From: Epiperipatus broadwayi
Taxonomy: Eukaryota; Onychophora; Udeonychophora; Euonychophora; Peripatidae
DNA: 64,000 bases
Reading direction: 5' to 3'
Assembly (NCBI GenBank): GCA_028023455.1
Contig: JAQFVV010012529.1
Location: 1,112,001 to 1,176,000, forward strand
Shown here: positions 10,820 through 21,269 of the stretch, piece after piece
Layout of the letters: the number at the start of each line of letters is the position of its first letter
Numbering within the stretch: position 1 is the first letter of the stretch
Translations under genes and position numbers: made by a program
The notes under the pieces: model-generated
Database searches by the model: none
Seen by the model: only the letters and a program-made list of their open reading frames with translations
What the model was told of the DNA's origin: nothing

Positions 10820-13107
10820 ACAATAATATATGATTAGGTTAACTACTTGATTATCAATCTAATGAAAAACAAATCCCAATTAATAACCAAAGCAGATTCC
10901 AATATATATTTTATTAATCTATTGCTATTGTAACAATTTAAATCTATCTTAAATATTTAATGATACTGCATTTTTACTTAAACTGATGAGCTTTTAAACA
11001 ACCACAATTGCATTTTTTAACAAAACGTTTTTATATATAGACACTATTTAAATATCAAAACAAAATAATATTTGACTCGAATGTATATCTAGTTTAATAA
11101 ACGCTAAATAGAAAGTATAAACATTCGTTCGTCAATAAGCGATGCACAATTCTTTCTACTTTAATATTTAATCAATAATTTTCTATTGAAATCAACTAGT
11201 TTTTATATCATTTTATAAACACTTTGAAAATTTATGCACTCCTTTAAATGTTTAAACAAATTAATCTACGTCTAGTTTACTAAGAAGCTATAAGTAATAT
11301 ATAAATAATTTATTCATATTTTCCAATAAAGCGATACTCAATTATTGCTTCATTTATGTGTTAAAATAGAATACTTCACTAGAATTTATTATCAACACTC
11401 TATTAGCTCATTTCTAACTTTACAATGTCCAACCACACTACATAAAAGATATATTAAGTTTCTAATGGATGTTTATTCACCTATGAGTATTAATATTATT
11501 TATTTGAATCTTTAAACAATTGAATATAAAATTGGTTGGCAATAATTAAAATATATGATTATAATTTAGATTCATCCCAATTTGAAGATAATATTCAAGT
11601 AAATTATTCAACAAAGTTTGTACTTCTTATTTTAGAGATGTAAAAAAAAATATCTATGACGAGTTATTCTGAATAAGGGTTATGATGAAAATATTCTAGG
11701 ATATATTGATTGCTAGCGTTTGCACTAGGTGACACTATTGTGTAAAAGTTTTAAATATATGTTATTTATTAGATAGTGATAAAAATGAAAAGTAATGTTA
11801 TTTAAGAGAAAAATAAAAATACAAGTGAAATAAAAGTAATTAACTTTGCTTATATTTTGTTAAGCTGTGACTCCATAAACAAGTACTTGATTCAATTTAT
11901 ATCAGAAAATTAATATAGAATATATAGGGATTATTAAATTGATAAAAATAGAGCTATAAAGAAAATGAAACCTCCATATCCTGGGTACATTTAAGAGTAG
12001 ATATGAATAAGCTAAAAAAAATTTCTAATGGGTTATATTGATCTTATTATGACTTTTATAACAAATTATACTGATTTTATTATGACTTTAGTAAGCTTTT
12101 ATAAATTGATTTAAATTAATTATAAGAACATAAAAATAAAATTATATGTGTGTTAAAATTGTAATTTCCATGTCATATTCTATGTTAATGAGTTTACATT
12201 TAGCCTAATTTATATCTAGGGAAAAAATAGAAAATATTAGCATGATTGAAAAATAACAACTTTTATATATTAAATATTTTTTCATCAAATTTACACAAAA
12301 TAAAATTTCAAGTTGATCCTTATCAAATTTATATATCATTTGTTAAACACAAATACAATTGGAGGTAGCAAATGATTGCCATCTGTGAAATTGAATCAGA
12401 GAAATTTCTTGATTAAAAATGTTATACAGTTTTCCCCAATGATATTTTTTTTAAGAACAAAGCAGTAATTCAAAAAGCAAACTAACAAATTATAACTGCC
12501 TTTTTAATATTCAAATTATAATTTATATTTGAATCCAAATAACTGGCCGAATCTTGAATTGGTCCTTAAATTATATAAAGACTATTGCTTTACTTATCTT
12601 TTTAGATATTCTTTCAGATTATGATAGTAAGTTTTCATCCAGATTCTGCAATATTTTATTTTTCCTTGTGTTGGCAAAATTGGAAAATTTTAAAATTTCT
12701 TAAGTTGATTATTTATATAGATCCATATTTTCAAATATTGTTTGTTAGTGTCAATCATCAGTGTTATGTCTGTAAAACATTAAACATAATATTTTATTTA
12801 TTATTTACAACTTATAAACATTTGAAAACAAATGTCTTTTATTCACATTTAAGCATTAATACTCCTGAAATTTTCTCATGCCCATTAAATTGACTAAAAT
12901 CATAATATAAATTTAGAATTATTTTAGTATACTAAATTGTAACACTATTTATCTTTTTTTTTTTTTTTTTGCACTTTTTCAAATAATTTTTTATTTTTAT
13001 TTTGCTGAATCTGCAGCCTTAGTCAGAAATGTGTGTAATTTTTTTTATATAGATGGCAGATTAGAATTTGACTTGTCTGCCAACTACTGTATATAAAATA
13101 TTGCACA
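10820..13107. other. AT-rich noncoding DNA
   Basis: No gene or repeat family recognised. A 90-codon frame at 12621-12893 (+) is hydrophobic with cysteines, but has AT-driven composition and no known motif, so I do not call it. A poly-T run lies at about 12955-12970. Confidence 0.6.
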
Positions 13108-13145
13108 GAACTCTGATAAATCTTCTGCTGAAACTGAGAAAAATA
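13106..13145 (+). ncRNA. Hammerhead-like motif, degraded
   Basis: CTGATAA at 13113-13119 (consensus CTGATGA), then a short spacer and TGAAACTG at 13129-13136. After it come aaaaataaaa and tagttt, the same layout as the better copies at 31461-31580. It lies about 170 bases from a PLE fragment. One core base is changed and stem II is poor, so activity is unlikely. It is reported as a relic. Confidence 0.3.
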
Positions 13146-13308
13146 AAATAGTTTGAGAAAGTGCAAGTGAGTGAGTGAAATTGTGTTATTTTATTATGTT
13201 GAATAATAATTGAATATATTCACTTTGCCATTTCAGTTATGTGATGAGAATATTTTTCCTAATTTAAGTAATAAATCATAAATTTGTGCTTTATGCTTGT
13301 CAAATTAT

Positions 13309-14133
13309 AATAATAATAAGGTTGTGCTAACACATATATAATGTAAAGCTGTATAAATTAACAAATTAATTGTAGTCAACAAATTAAAATGGTTAAGCAC
13401 TTTCGAGAAAGTGTATTTCTTGTAATCATAGCCTGTTTTGACTCACTCATTGGAATCATTATATATGTACAATATGCAAACTTTATGCAAATGAATCAAT
13501 TAGCCCATCTTTTTGACATAGCAAAACATGATTCTTTGCAATTAATGGTAAAGTAAGCTTGCTTTACCTTACATTTAACATCATGCCTCTCAGTACAAAC
13601 CAATTTTGCAGAGGCGGGTTTATACTCATATCCGGATACTTTTTGATGTTGTGCAAAAACTGAAGTCCATTCTGGGTTAGTATGCGACTTATTATACATA
13701 TACTTACGCTGCAACAACCTAGTAGCTATGGAGGCCTGGGTCTCACCGTAGTATGAGGCTTTACATCCATTGTGAGGGCATGCAACATTATACACAGCCT
13801 GAGGGGTCTGATCAGGAGCTATGGTGTCTAGTATTCTTAATAAGCCTATTAGTTGAGAGAGGTGTGTGAAAGCTCAAACGAAACTCTGTAGAGAAAGTCA
13901 TAAAATGTCCTATGCAAAGAGGGTACATAAGGCAACAACAACCAAGGCTTGTTATCTCTAACTCTGCGTATTCCTATATTATTAATAAAATGAGTGAGTC
14001 ATAACAGGCTATGATTATGAGAAATACACTTTCCTGAAAGTGCTTAGCCATTTTAATTTATTGACTACAATTAATTTGTTAATTTATACAGCTTTATGTT
14101 ATATGTGTGTTACCACAACTTTATTATTATTAT
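13309..14133 (-). mobile_element. Penelope-like element fragment with inverted terminal arms
   Basis: A GIY-YIG endonuclease relic sits between arms at 13309-13451 and 13990-14133 that are inverted copies of each other (about 90% by eye). Each arm carries a small internal hairpin (cactttcgagaaagtg at 13399-13414 on the left, cactttcctgaaagtg in the right copy). PLEs encode a reverse transcriptase joined to a C-terminal GIY-YIG domain and often end in complex, partly inverted repeats. Here the RT is missing, so this is a 5'-truncated copy bracketed by inverted termini. Target-site duplications are not clear. Confidence 0.6.
13496..13795 (-). pseudogene. GIY-YIG endonuclease relic of a PLE
   Basis: The minus strand reads VYNVACPHNGCKASYYGET, matching the GIY...YIG strand pair of PLE nucleases with two cysteines between them. 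It continues with ATRLLQR (the conserved arginine region), then ERHDVKCKVKQAYF, which corresponds to the ERxxxxKxxEA helix. The catalytic glutamate is replaced by glutamine. In the intact protein this domain cuts target DNA for retrotransposition. The reverse transcriptase that should precede it is absent. About 99 codons remain open. Confidence 0.7.
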
Positions 14134-15704
14134 TATCTAATTTAATACTTTTTGAAAATTAGTTTCAATTTTATAATATATCTATGGAAATTATGTGTAG
14201 TTGATTGTTAATGGAAATCTCACTATCAAGAATGTTATATCAATATGGTTGATCAATTTAATATCATTACTATTTTTAGCAAATAATTTTATTTTTTTTG
14301 CTTAATAAAAAAAAACCCCAATATATAGTATTCATTTATAATTAGAAATTAAAGCTAAGAAGTAATAAATGCTTCATCTAATTAACTACATTAGTATATT
14401 TATACAAAAATTGATGACTATTGCATGAAGATATGCAAGTTGTTTTCCACGAAGACCAATTAAGAAGTAAATATTGAATAAATTTTTAAAAATCAGATTA
14501 AATTTATCAACAGTTTAAAATATATTTATAACAATGTTTGTTTAAACAAACAATCAATATCAGACTCAACTTTATATATTACTTTTTATGAAGATATAAA
14601 TATTTTATTTGATCGTGTCATTAGTATGTGTCAAAGTTGATTACAGTTTTTTTAGAATTACAGTTTGAAACTGTGCTAGTAAATATCTTAGTCAATTATT
14701 ATATTTAGAGGGTTTTTTTTCCATTAATTGTAATAAGGTTATTTTATAATCAATCAAAATCATTAAAATATTTTATATCACACATTAAAAATACATATTG
14801 TTTTACATTTTAATGATTACATATATAATAATTTATTTGGATTGCGTAGCAGATTTTTTGTATTCTCAAAAAGTAATAAAACCACTAAATCTATGAATTT
14901 CAGTTCTAATGACTGACTAAATGAGAAAAAAAGAGTCATCTAAAATAAATAAATACTTATTCCATTTGAAGATGTCTTATAAATATTTTTTCAAACTGAA
15001 CATTCAGTGTGAAGCTTTCAATTTTGCCAAAACCCAGAAATATCCATAATCATAACAATTCATCCTAGTTCAAATATAAAATTTATATTTATTGGGCTAT
15101 CCATATACAATGGAGCGGCAAATTATTCTGTATCTAATTACATAATTTCAATTATATATTATCCAAAAAAAATGTAAACAAACAAAACAAATATTTGACC
15201 ACTCATTTTTCATTTTCTGAGTCCAGTATTACATTAAAAAAAAAAGTAAAATTTGCAAATAAATTTTAAATTATGCTAGCAACAGTTTCATCCATTTTAG
15301 AGTGTCGTAAACAATCATATTCATTAATAAAAAAATTCAGTTTATATTGAAAGCACATATAAATTTAATTCTTTTTTTATTTTCCTTTCTGAATTTGATG
15401 TACAGTATTTCACATAATAAAATATTTTTTAAGAATAATGCTAAAAGTATTTACAATATATTTAAAGTTAATATTGATTTTAAAGCATTAAAATAATTAG
15501 GAAGATCATATTTTTTTGATAAAGAAATTAATCTATTATATTTCTTTAAGATAAAAATGTTATTGAAAACAAAAGACTATTTACTTTTGTGCCAGGCATT
15601 ATCAAATGTCCATGCACAAAATCTGCTGTAAAGAATATTACAGCAGATACATTTATGAATTTGTAGATATTAAGCACAACAAATATATAAATGTGCTATT
15701 TTAA
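14134..15704. other. AT-rich noncoding DNA with one hairpin
   Basis: Nothing coding recognised. A perfect hairpin at 15621-15648 has an 11-bp stem (atctgctgtaa) and a six-base loop. It has no run of T after it and no known family. Confidence 0.6.
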
Positions 15705-17180
15705 TAATGGAGTGGTCTGAGCATTAAAATACCCACACACACCAATTTAAATAATATGAAATTGACATAGAAAATATTGTAGTAAACTCATGTATTTTTT
15801 TTGGTTTTATATTTCCTTTTTGTATATGTCTTATGATATGTTATTTTATGTATTTGGCTTTCTCTGAAAAATTCAAATAGAGAAAAGCAATTGTTCCAAT
15901 ATAATTGTACATATTTTTTTTTTAATTACTTTTCTAAAAACTAATTTTATTCTGTAAACTAAGAATGTTAATTGCTTGTGCAAAAATCTGATCAAAAGCA
16001 AAATGTTTGATAATGCTTTAATTAAACTGTTATCTTTTTAAAAATTCTTTTGAATTGATTTTGTGAGCAAGTGGTCTGAGTAATCAATAAGGAATGTTAT
16101 AATCTAAATGATAAGATAAATTGAAAGGATTGGCTGATTCATGCTTCTCAGAGGGCTAGTGGGATTGATATAGTTTGATCAGGGCAGTGAGATTCAGTCT
16201 TTCGTTGGCAGCCATTCTGGGCAAGTCATTCTGTTCGTTGCTCCAGAATTCTCCAAGCGATCAGCTACTTAGAGAGTCATTTATGAATAGTACTATTAGT
16301 GACATTCGTTAGAACAAATCCTTTATACAGTTCTTTTAAGAACTCTTGTCTTTGTGGATTCGAATAACTATTGGAGACAGCCTATGAAAATTTATTAAAT
16401 AATCCTCGTTACTATTTAGATATATAAAAAAAGAGGATATGAAGCAATATACTAGAGATTCTGGCAAAATGACCGTGGGGTAGACAACTAGTCAGTGCAC
16501 CGCCCTTTCTCTGTCCTAAGCCGCCCAGATGTGACCACGCCAATTCCAACCGCCCAGGAGGATGACCAGTGCCGCCTTACTAAATGGAAGAAATCGTCAC
16601 CACACAGCCAGTTAACTTGAAGCCCACTCAGCCCAGAGGAGAAGAATGAAGACGCAGATATAAGTTTATTTTAAGATATTTATTAACATTGAAATAATTA
16701 ACTTTTCTATTTCCGATTAGATATATATATATATATTTTTATTATTATTATTTATCATTTAAAATGAGAGAGTCTCTCGCATATGTATAAATTTACGGTT
16801 ATTGCGGTCATAAATGGTAAAGCTTTTACTTAAATCCTTTGAGTGAATTTTTCTATTTCAAATTAGTATTTTCAACAAAGATACATGTATAGAAATTTAT
16901 CTTTGGCAAAACGGAAATAGATACAGTACCTTATGGTGAGTACGATATGGTATCTGAGCCAACGCAACACATTGACTTGTTGAAAATATGAAATTAATGA
17001 TATATTTCATTGTGCAAATATGCATAGTTTTTATTATTATATTTCCTATCAATAACAAGGTTTTAAAGTTATCAGTAAAAGCGTATGCCTGTATGACCGA
17101 AAATCTCATATCTGTATATCCAATCACACAAATTAAAATTTATTTCTATTGGGTAAAAGGAGCTCAGACCACTTCCATTA
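15705..17180. mobile_element. Possible TIR DNA element with nested third terminus
   Basis: The left end 15705-15722 (taatggagtggtctgagc) and right end 17162-17180 (complement of taatggaagtggtctgagc) form an 18-19 bp terminal inverted repeat with one base of difference. A third copy of the 12-base core aagtggtctgag lies inside at 16069-16080, in the left-end orientation. This could mean a shorter nested element (16069-17173). No transposase frame was found and no target-site duplication is obvious. GTGGTCTGAG-type ends recall hAT elements, but the assignment is weak. Confidence 0.4.
16130..16650. other. GC-richer island, unassigned
   Basis: The stretch at about 16460-16640 is far richer in GC than anything nearby (ccgcccag twice, cacgccaattcc, gtgccgcc). 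The preceding part (attcagtctttcgttgg, gttcttttaagaactcttg) resembles the terminal part of an LTR in style. No long open frame crosses it. It may be part of an LTR and leader of a retroelement captured in the TIR region, or an exon or promoter remnant. I cannot decide. Confidence 0.35.
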
Positions 17181-17461
17181 CTTATAAACATTGTCAATAG
17201 TTTTAGGGAATTATTATTTTTCTTATTTAAAATTGTATTTATCTATTTCAACGCTTCGAATATATATGGTTTGGGAAAATTAATTATTTAGTATTTTTGT
17301 TATTATATCATCATTAGTATGACACGGTGGTGGGTATTTGGGATTAAATAAATATTTAATCATAATATTAAACATTTTTCGTTTTCGTATTATTATTTAT
17401 ATTGATAAAAATGTATTCTTTTCCTTATCAACCACATACCTGTAATAATCATTTAACTTAC

Positions 17462-17694
17462 CCATTTGAAGACCCTAGATGTAGAGTGACTGAGCTAGCC
17501 ACAAAGGGATATCGCTCTACCGGGGTGTTATATCTTATTCCTATGCTCCGCTGAACATATGGTATTGCATACCCTTCTAGGGGGGTGAAAAATTCATTTT
17601 TTAGATTCTTTTCTAGAAGTGGCGCGCAAAGGTCTATTTTGTAAATAGATTTTTCAAAGGTGTGTACTTGCCATTGTTCTAAATATTCGGGCAT
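17462..17694 (-). CDS. Possible internal exon with a strong splice donor
   Basis: An open minus-strand frame of 77 codons starts MPEYLEQWQVHTFEKSIYK and ends in LHLGSSNG, directly followed by GTAAGT (17461-17456), a consensus splice donor. A second donor- or acceptor-like sequence (ttattacaggtatgt on the minus strand) lies about 25 bases further on. Composition is more balanced than its neighbours and no AT-driven residues dominate. A TGA lies immediately before the ATG, so if this is a coding exon it is a first coding exon. Family not recognised. A transposon fragment is equally possible. Confidence 0.35.
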
Positions 17695-18350
17695 TCAAAT
17701 AAGATATCAACTAAAGGGTGTTTTTAACTGGAAGAGTCCTGTCAATCCACTCTTCCTATCGATTTAGCTAGAAGTACCAATACACATGAGTACAGACAAT
17801 CGGCTAAATTGATATCCATTTCTTTACCTGTTGAATCTTGGTCACTTCATGCTCAGTGCCAGATTAGGAAAAGAATTCCGCAGGGAGTATGGTCCGGTAC
17901 ACTTTATTTAAAAATAAAAATATGGTAATTTTTTTCTTATTCTTATTGCTTTAGCAGATGCAAGAGTGACACACACTCCCTAAAATATATGTAAATGTAC
18001 TACCTCAATTTATTATATTACTAATTATATTATTATTTTTTAAAATTTTGTTTATATTATAATCTTAATTTATATATGCATACTATAAGTATAAAAATAC
18101 ATCTGTGTTATATAGGTGTGTGTGTGTTGAAAAGTACAGTACACTTGCAGTTCAACAATACATATTCTAATCAATGTTTATCAACAAAATATATGCTATG
18201 TACATTTACACCCGGGGGGGGGGGTTAGAGGAAAATGTAGCATAGTTTATGGTCCCACTGTACTGTTGATTTTGCTTCACTATTTTCAGTAAAATAATTC
18301 TTAATCATGCAGAACAAATCTGCTAAAGATGTAAAGGAAATGGAAAACCA
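17695..18350. other. Noncoding stretch with a hairpin and a G run
   Basis: A hairpin at 17730-17756 has an 8-bp stem (ggaagagt/actcttcc) and an 11-base loop. The stretch 17860-17900 (ccgcagggagtatggtccgg) is more complex than the background. A TG microsatellite lies near 18117-18129 and a run of about ten G near 18213-18222. No gene seen. Confidence 0.5.
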
Positions 18351-18354
18351 AGAT

Positions 18355-18790
18355 TCAGATCTTAAATGAAGCAGAAGCATTATGTTTCCAGAGAAATGAA
18401 TCTAATAATAGATAGCACATTATCCATACCCTTATAAAATCTAACTCATTTTCAAAACCTAAATGTTCTGCAGAAATCCTGAACTCAAACATACAATCAC
18501 TAAATTGATAAAAAGTTACAAAGAATAATATCTTTGTATTTAGATTTAGGTCAATATTTAATAAAACTATCGATGATCTATCATGCATCCTGGTTCTAAA
18601 TAAATTCCCCTTTACTTCCACATCAAGAGAAGACAAATTGATGGTCTTAAAAGCTTCAGACATTTTTATATTGCATCTAAGCACCCTTTACACAAATGTG
18701 ATTTCTGTAGCAGATTAGATAAGTTTGTAACATGTTTCATGTCTAAGATCCATCATTATTTAAGTGGTAATTTAAACCAAATAAAAACCA
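18355..18790. other. Decayed coding-like patch
   Basis: A minus-strand frame of 109 codons (18684-18355) contains FEFRISAEHLGFENELDF. The adjacent plus strand, about 18685-18780, reads HKCDFCSRLDKFVTCF followed by two histidines, loosely like a C2H2 finger. The two readings are on opposite strands and cannot both be real. Composition suggests a decayed gene or transposon. No firm assignment. Confidence 0.2.
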
Positions 18791-18799
18791 TTATGCACA

Positions 18800-20656
18800 C
18801 TCTCAAAATGAAACAATTCATGAAAGCATTTATGGTAAAAAGGATTTTATAAGAAGAAAAATAAGAGAATGAAATAAATTCAAAATAGTTTACAGAAGGA
18901 AGTATTAAAAAATTTAATAAATGGAAAATTTTCTCACAGAATTCTTTATTAATTATGAGAATAGTAGGCAGGACAATAATTTACTGATATATATCTGATA
19001 AGGAAGATCTATTGTTTTCACTTGGAATACCCTTTATGGTTTAATGATAATGGTAGAATATCACATTGGATTGTCAAGTCCTTGTAATTTCCAGTGCTTA
19101 AATTTCTTATGAACTCTTGAGCAATAAAGCTTTTTAATTATTAATTATTTTATTATTATTTGTTACTTATAAATATGCACAAAGAAAATTAAGAGTAAAA
19201 TAATAATCAATTAAAATTAAGATCATAAAGAATCAAAAAAAGGAAATAGTAACAAATAAAATCAAGGTAATAAAAAGTGTAATTTTTAACATAAAAACCA
19301 GGACTGCATGAAGTTGGAAGTAAATTATTTGAATACTAAGAATTGAAATCTTTATTTTCTTATGTGAATATTTCAATTATAGATAATATTCCATATACAT
19401 TAATTCCTGATAAATTCCCATATACTTAATATATCAGAAAAAAAAAAAACTGGTTGGTTGCGTAAAGTACTATAGATATTATGTTGCACCAAAATGTCTT
19501 TCAAACATTTTCTTTCTCATATGAATATAACTATCAGGATAATTGTTTATAGTGTAAATTATATTTTTTAATCATAAAATTGAACTGAATTCTTATTATC
19601 AAAGTAGTGAATATTTAGCAATGAATGCAAAAATAAATTGTGGAATCACTTCTTTTTTTAAAATATATATATACAAATGCATAATGTAATCATTAACCTG
19701 ATTTGGTAAATGGAACCATTAATTTTATATATAGATATCATTAAAGTGATATTTAGAATATTTACATAGTTTTGAAAAAGTATGTGGTTAATATGGACAT
19801 TGAATTATTTGTGACTAAAATCCTCATTAATAATATAAACAAGTCTCAACAAAGAATAAAAATGTTATAGTGGAGTTATCTTCCATGGTGAATTCATAAT
19901 TAATTTAATGTATAAATATAATACTTAGTTTTTATACTATTTAACATGAATGTTTATTTTAACTGAGCACATGTATCTTAAATTATAAGTAAATAAATAT
20001 ATTTTTAAATGTGGTTATACAAATGTAAATTGTTTCAAACTTTTATAATCCATAATTTTAATTTGGAAACAAAAAACTGTAAGGCAATTCTTTCTTTTTC
20101 TTCAAATTATTTCTTATAAATTATTTATTACTTAGATAAATGCAAATACAGTAATTTTATCAATATTCTCAATCAGAAGTTTATTTGATGTAAACAAATA
20201 TAACATTAATAATAATTCAAATATCTATTACTGTATTTCAAATTTCAGTGGTGATCTTTAACCTTTTACAATAATATAATAGTTTGAACACACTTTTACA
20301 AGCAAATTAAAGGAAAAATACCTATAAATTAAATTTAATTATAGTGAGCTGACTGTTTTTCCCTACCTTATTAATTTGGATTTTTCTATGAGGGAATAAA
20401 AAAATATTTTAAAATCCAAAAAAAGCCCTAGAATCAGTAATAATTTTTTACATGCATTTAAAAGTAATTTTTTAAGCAAAAAAAAATTTTTTTGAGAGAG
20501 AAATATAAAATTTATATAGTAGACCATTTTTTGCATTTATTTCCATACAACTTTTTCTCTGTTTATATTGAAATTATCTCATTTCTATTCTTTATTATAA
20601 TAACAAGCCATGGAAATATTTAATTCAATACACACACATATATAATAAAAAGTATG
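18800..20656. other. AT-rich noncoding DNA
   Basis: Contains the second copy (19088-19140) of the AATAAA-bearing repeat seen at 9848-9900. Otherwise I see nothing. Confidence 0.6.
19088..19140 (+). repeat. Dispersed repeat with internal AATAAA, copy 2
   Basis: Matches 9848-9900: ttccagtgctt, atgaactct and caataaagctttttaat are conserved with scattered substitutions. Same orientation as the other copy. Confidence 0.5.
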
Positions 20657-21001
20657 CTAAACAAGTATATTATTTTTTAATGATAAATGCTACAAGAGAA
20701 AGCATTTGAAATCTTTATCTTGAATTGTCTCCAAACCCAGTTTTGAGCTATGGCTCTCTTCAATGAGGAGCTAGGACATTAGATTCAGAATCCTAACTCA
20801 AGCTAAGCATTTATCTAATACTTAACTATTAAGAAGATTGAAATTCTTAGACATCTATATGTCTTCAAATACAGCTCTTCAACTGAAAAAGTTATATGAG
20901 CCATAGTTCAAAACCAGTCTGGGAGTGGGGGCAATCCAAGATAAAGATTTCAAATGCTTTCTCATGTGACATTTATCATAAAAAATAATATACTTGTTTA
21001 G
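20657..21001. mobile_element. Foldback MITE, ~345 bp
   Basis: Terminal inverted arms begin ctaaacaagtatattatttt and extend about 100-130 bases inward with good identity: aaagcatttgaaatctttat on the left, its complement on the right, and an inner pair around gagctatgg/ccatagttc. The centre (about 20790-20870) is unpaired. No coding capacity. A diverged relative lies at about 42640-42900, so this is a dispersed family. The outer ends show no convincing target-site duplication. Confidence 0.7.
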
Positions 21002-21217
21002 AGATATTAGCAAGCTACATAAGTCATGTGACTTTTTATTAATATATATATATATGAAAGGTGTGAATTAAAGAAGATTAACAACATTTGGAAGAAGCTA
21101 TTGGAAGACAAAATAAATTTTAAACCTTCTCAACCAATAGAATTTAAGTATGAGGAGAAACAAAAAGATAAAAATGATTTTAAATCTCACATGCATTCCT
21201 ATGATTTGAGAAAGAGG

Positions 21218-21262
21218 ACGCTCTGAGGAAGATACTTGTTATTGTACTGAAATGTCAGCTAT
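21218..21262 (+). ncRNA. Hammerhead-ribozyme-like motif
   Basis: In order: gct (21220-21222), CTGAGGA (21223-21229, one change from CTGATGA), a stem-loop (agatac...gtact), GAAA (21249-21252), then tGTC (21253-21256) and agc (21257-21259). The flanking gct/agc can pair as stem I next to the expected GTC cleavage site, and the inner arms pair as stem II with one bulged base. Stem III would be minimal, as in hammerheads of Penelope-like elements. The changed core base (T to G at position 7 of the core) is tolerated in some hammerheads. No PLE gene is visible nearby. Confidence 0.4.
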
Positions 21263-21269
21263 TTAGCTA

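Noticed and set aside
13395-13450. Hammerhead reading of the conserved hairpin in the PLE arms (cactttcgagaaagtg next to ggctatgatta)
   Set aside because: The box that should read CTGANGA is CTATGAT, lacking the essential G. Stem II would have no loop. Kept only as a hairpin.
18685-18780. C2H2 zinc-finger gene
   Set aside because: One imperfect finger-like reading (CDFC...H...H) without linker, repeats or an open frame.
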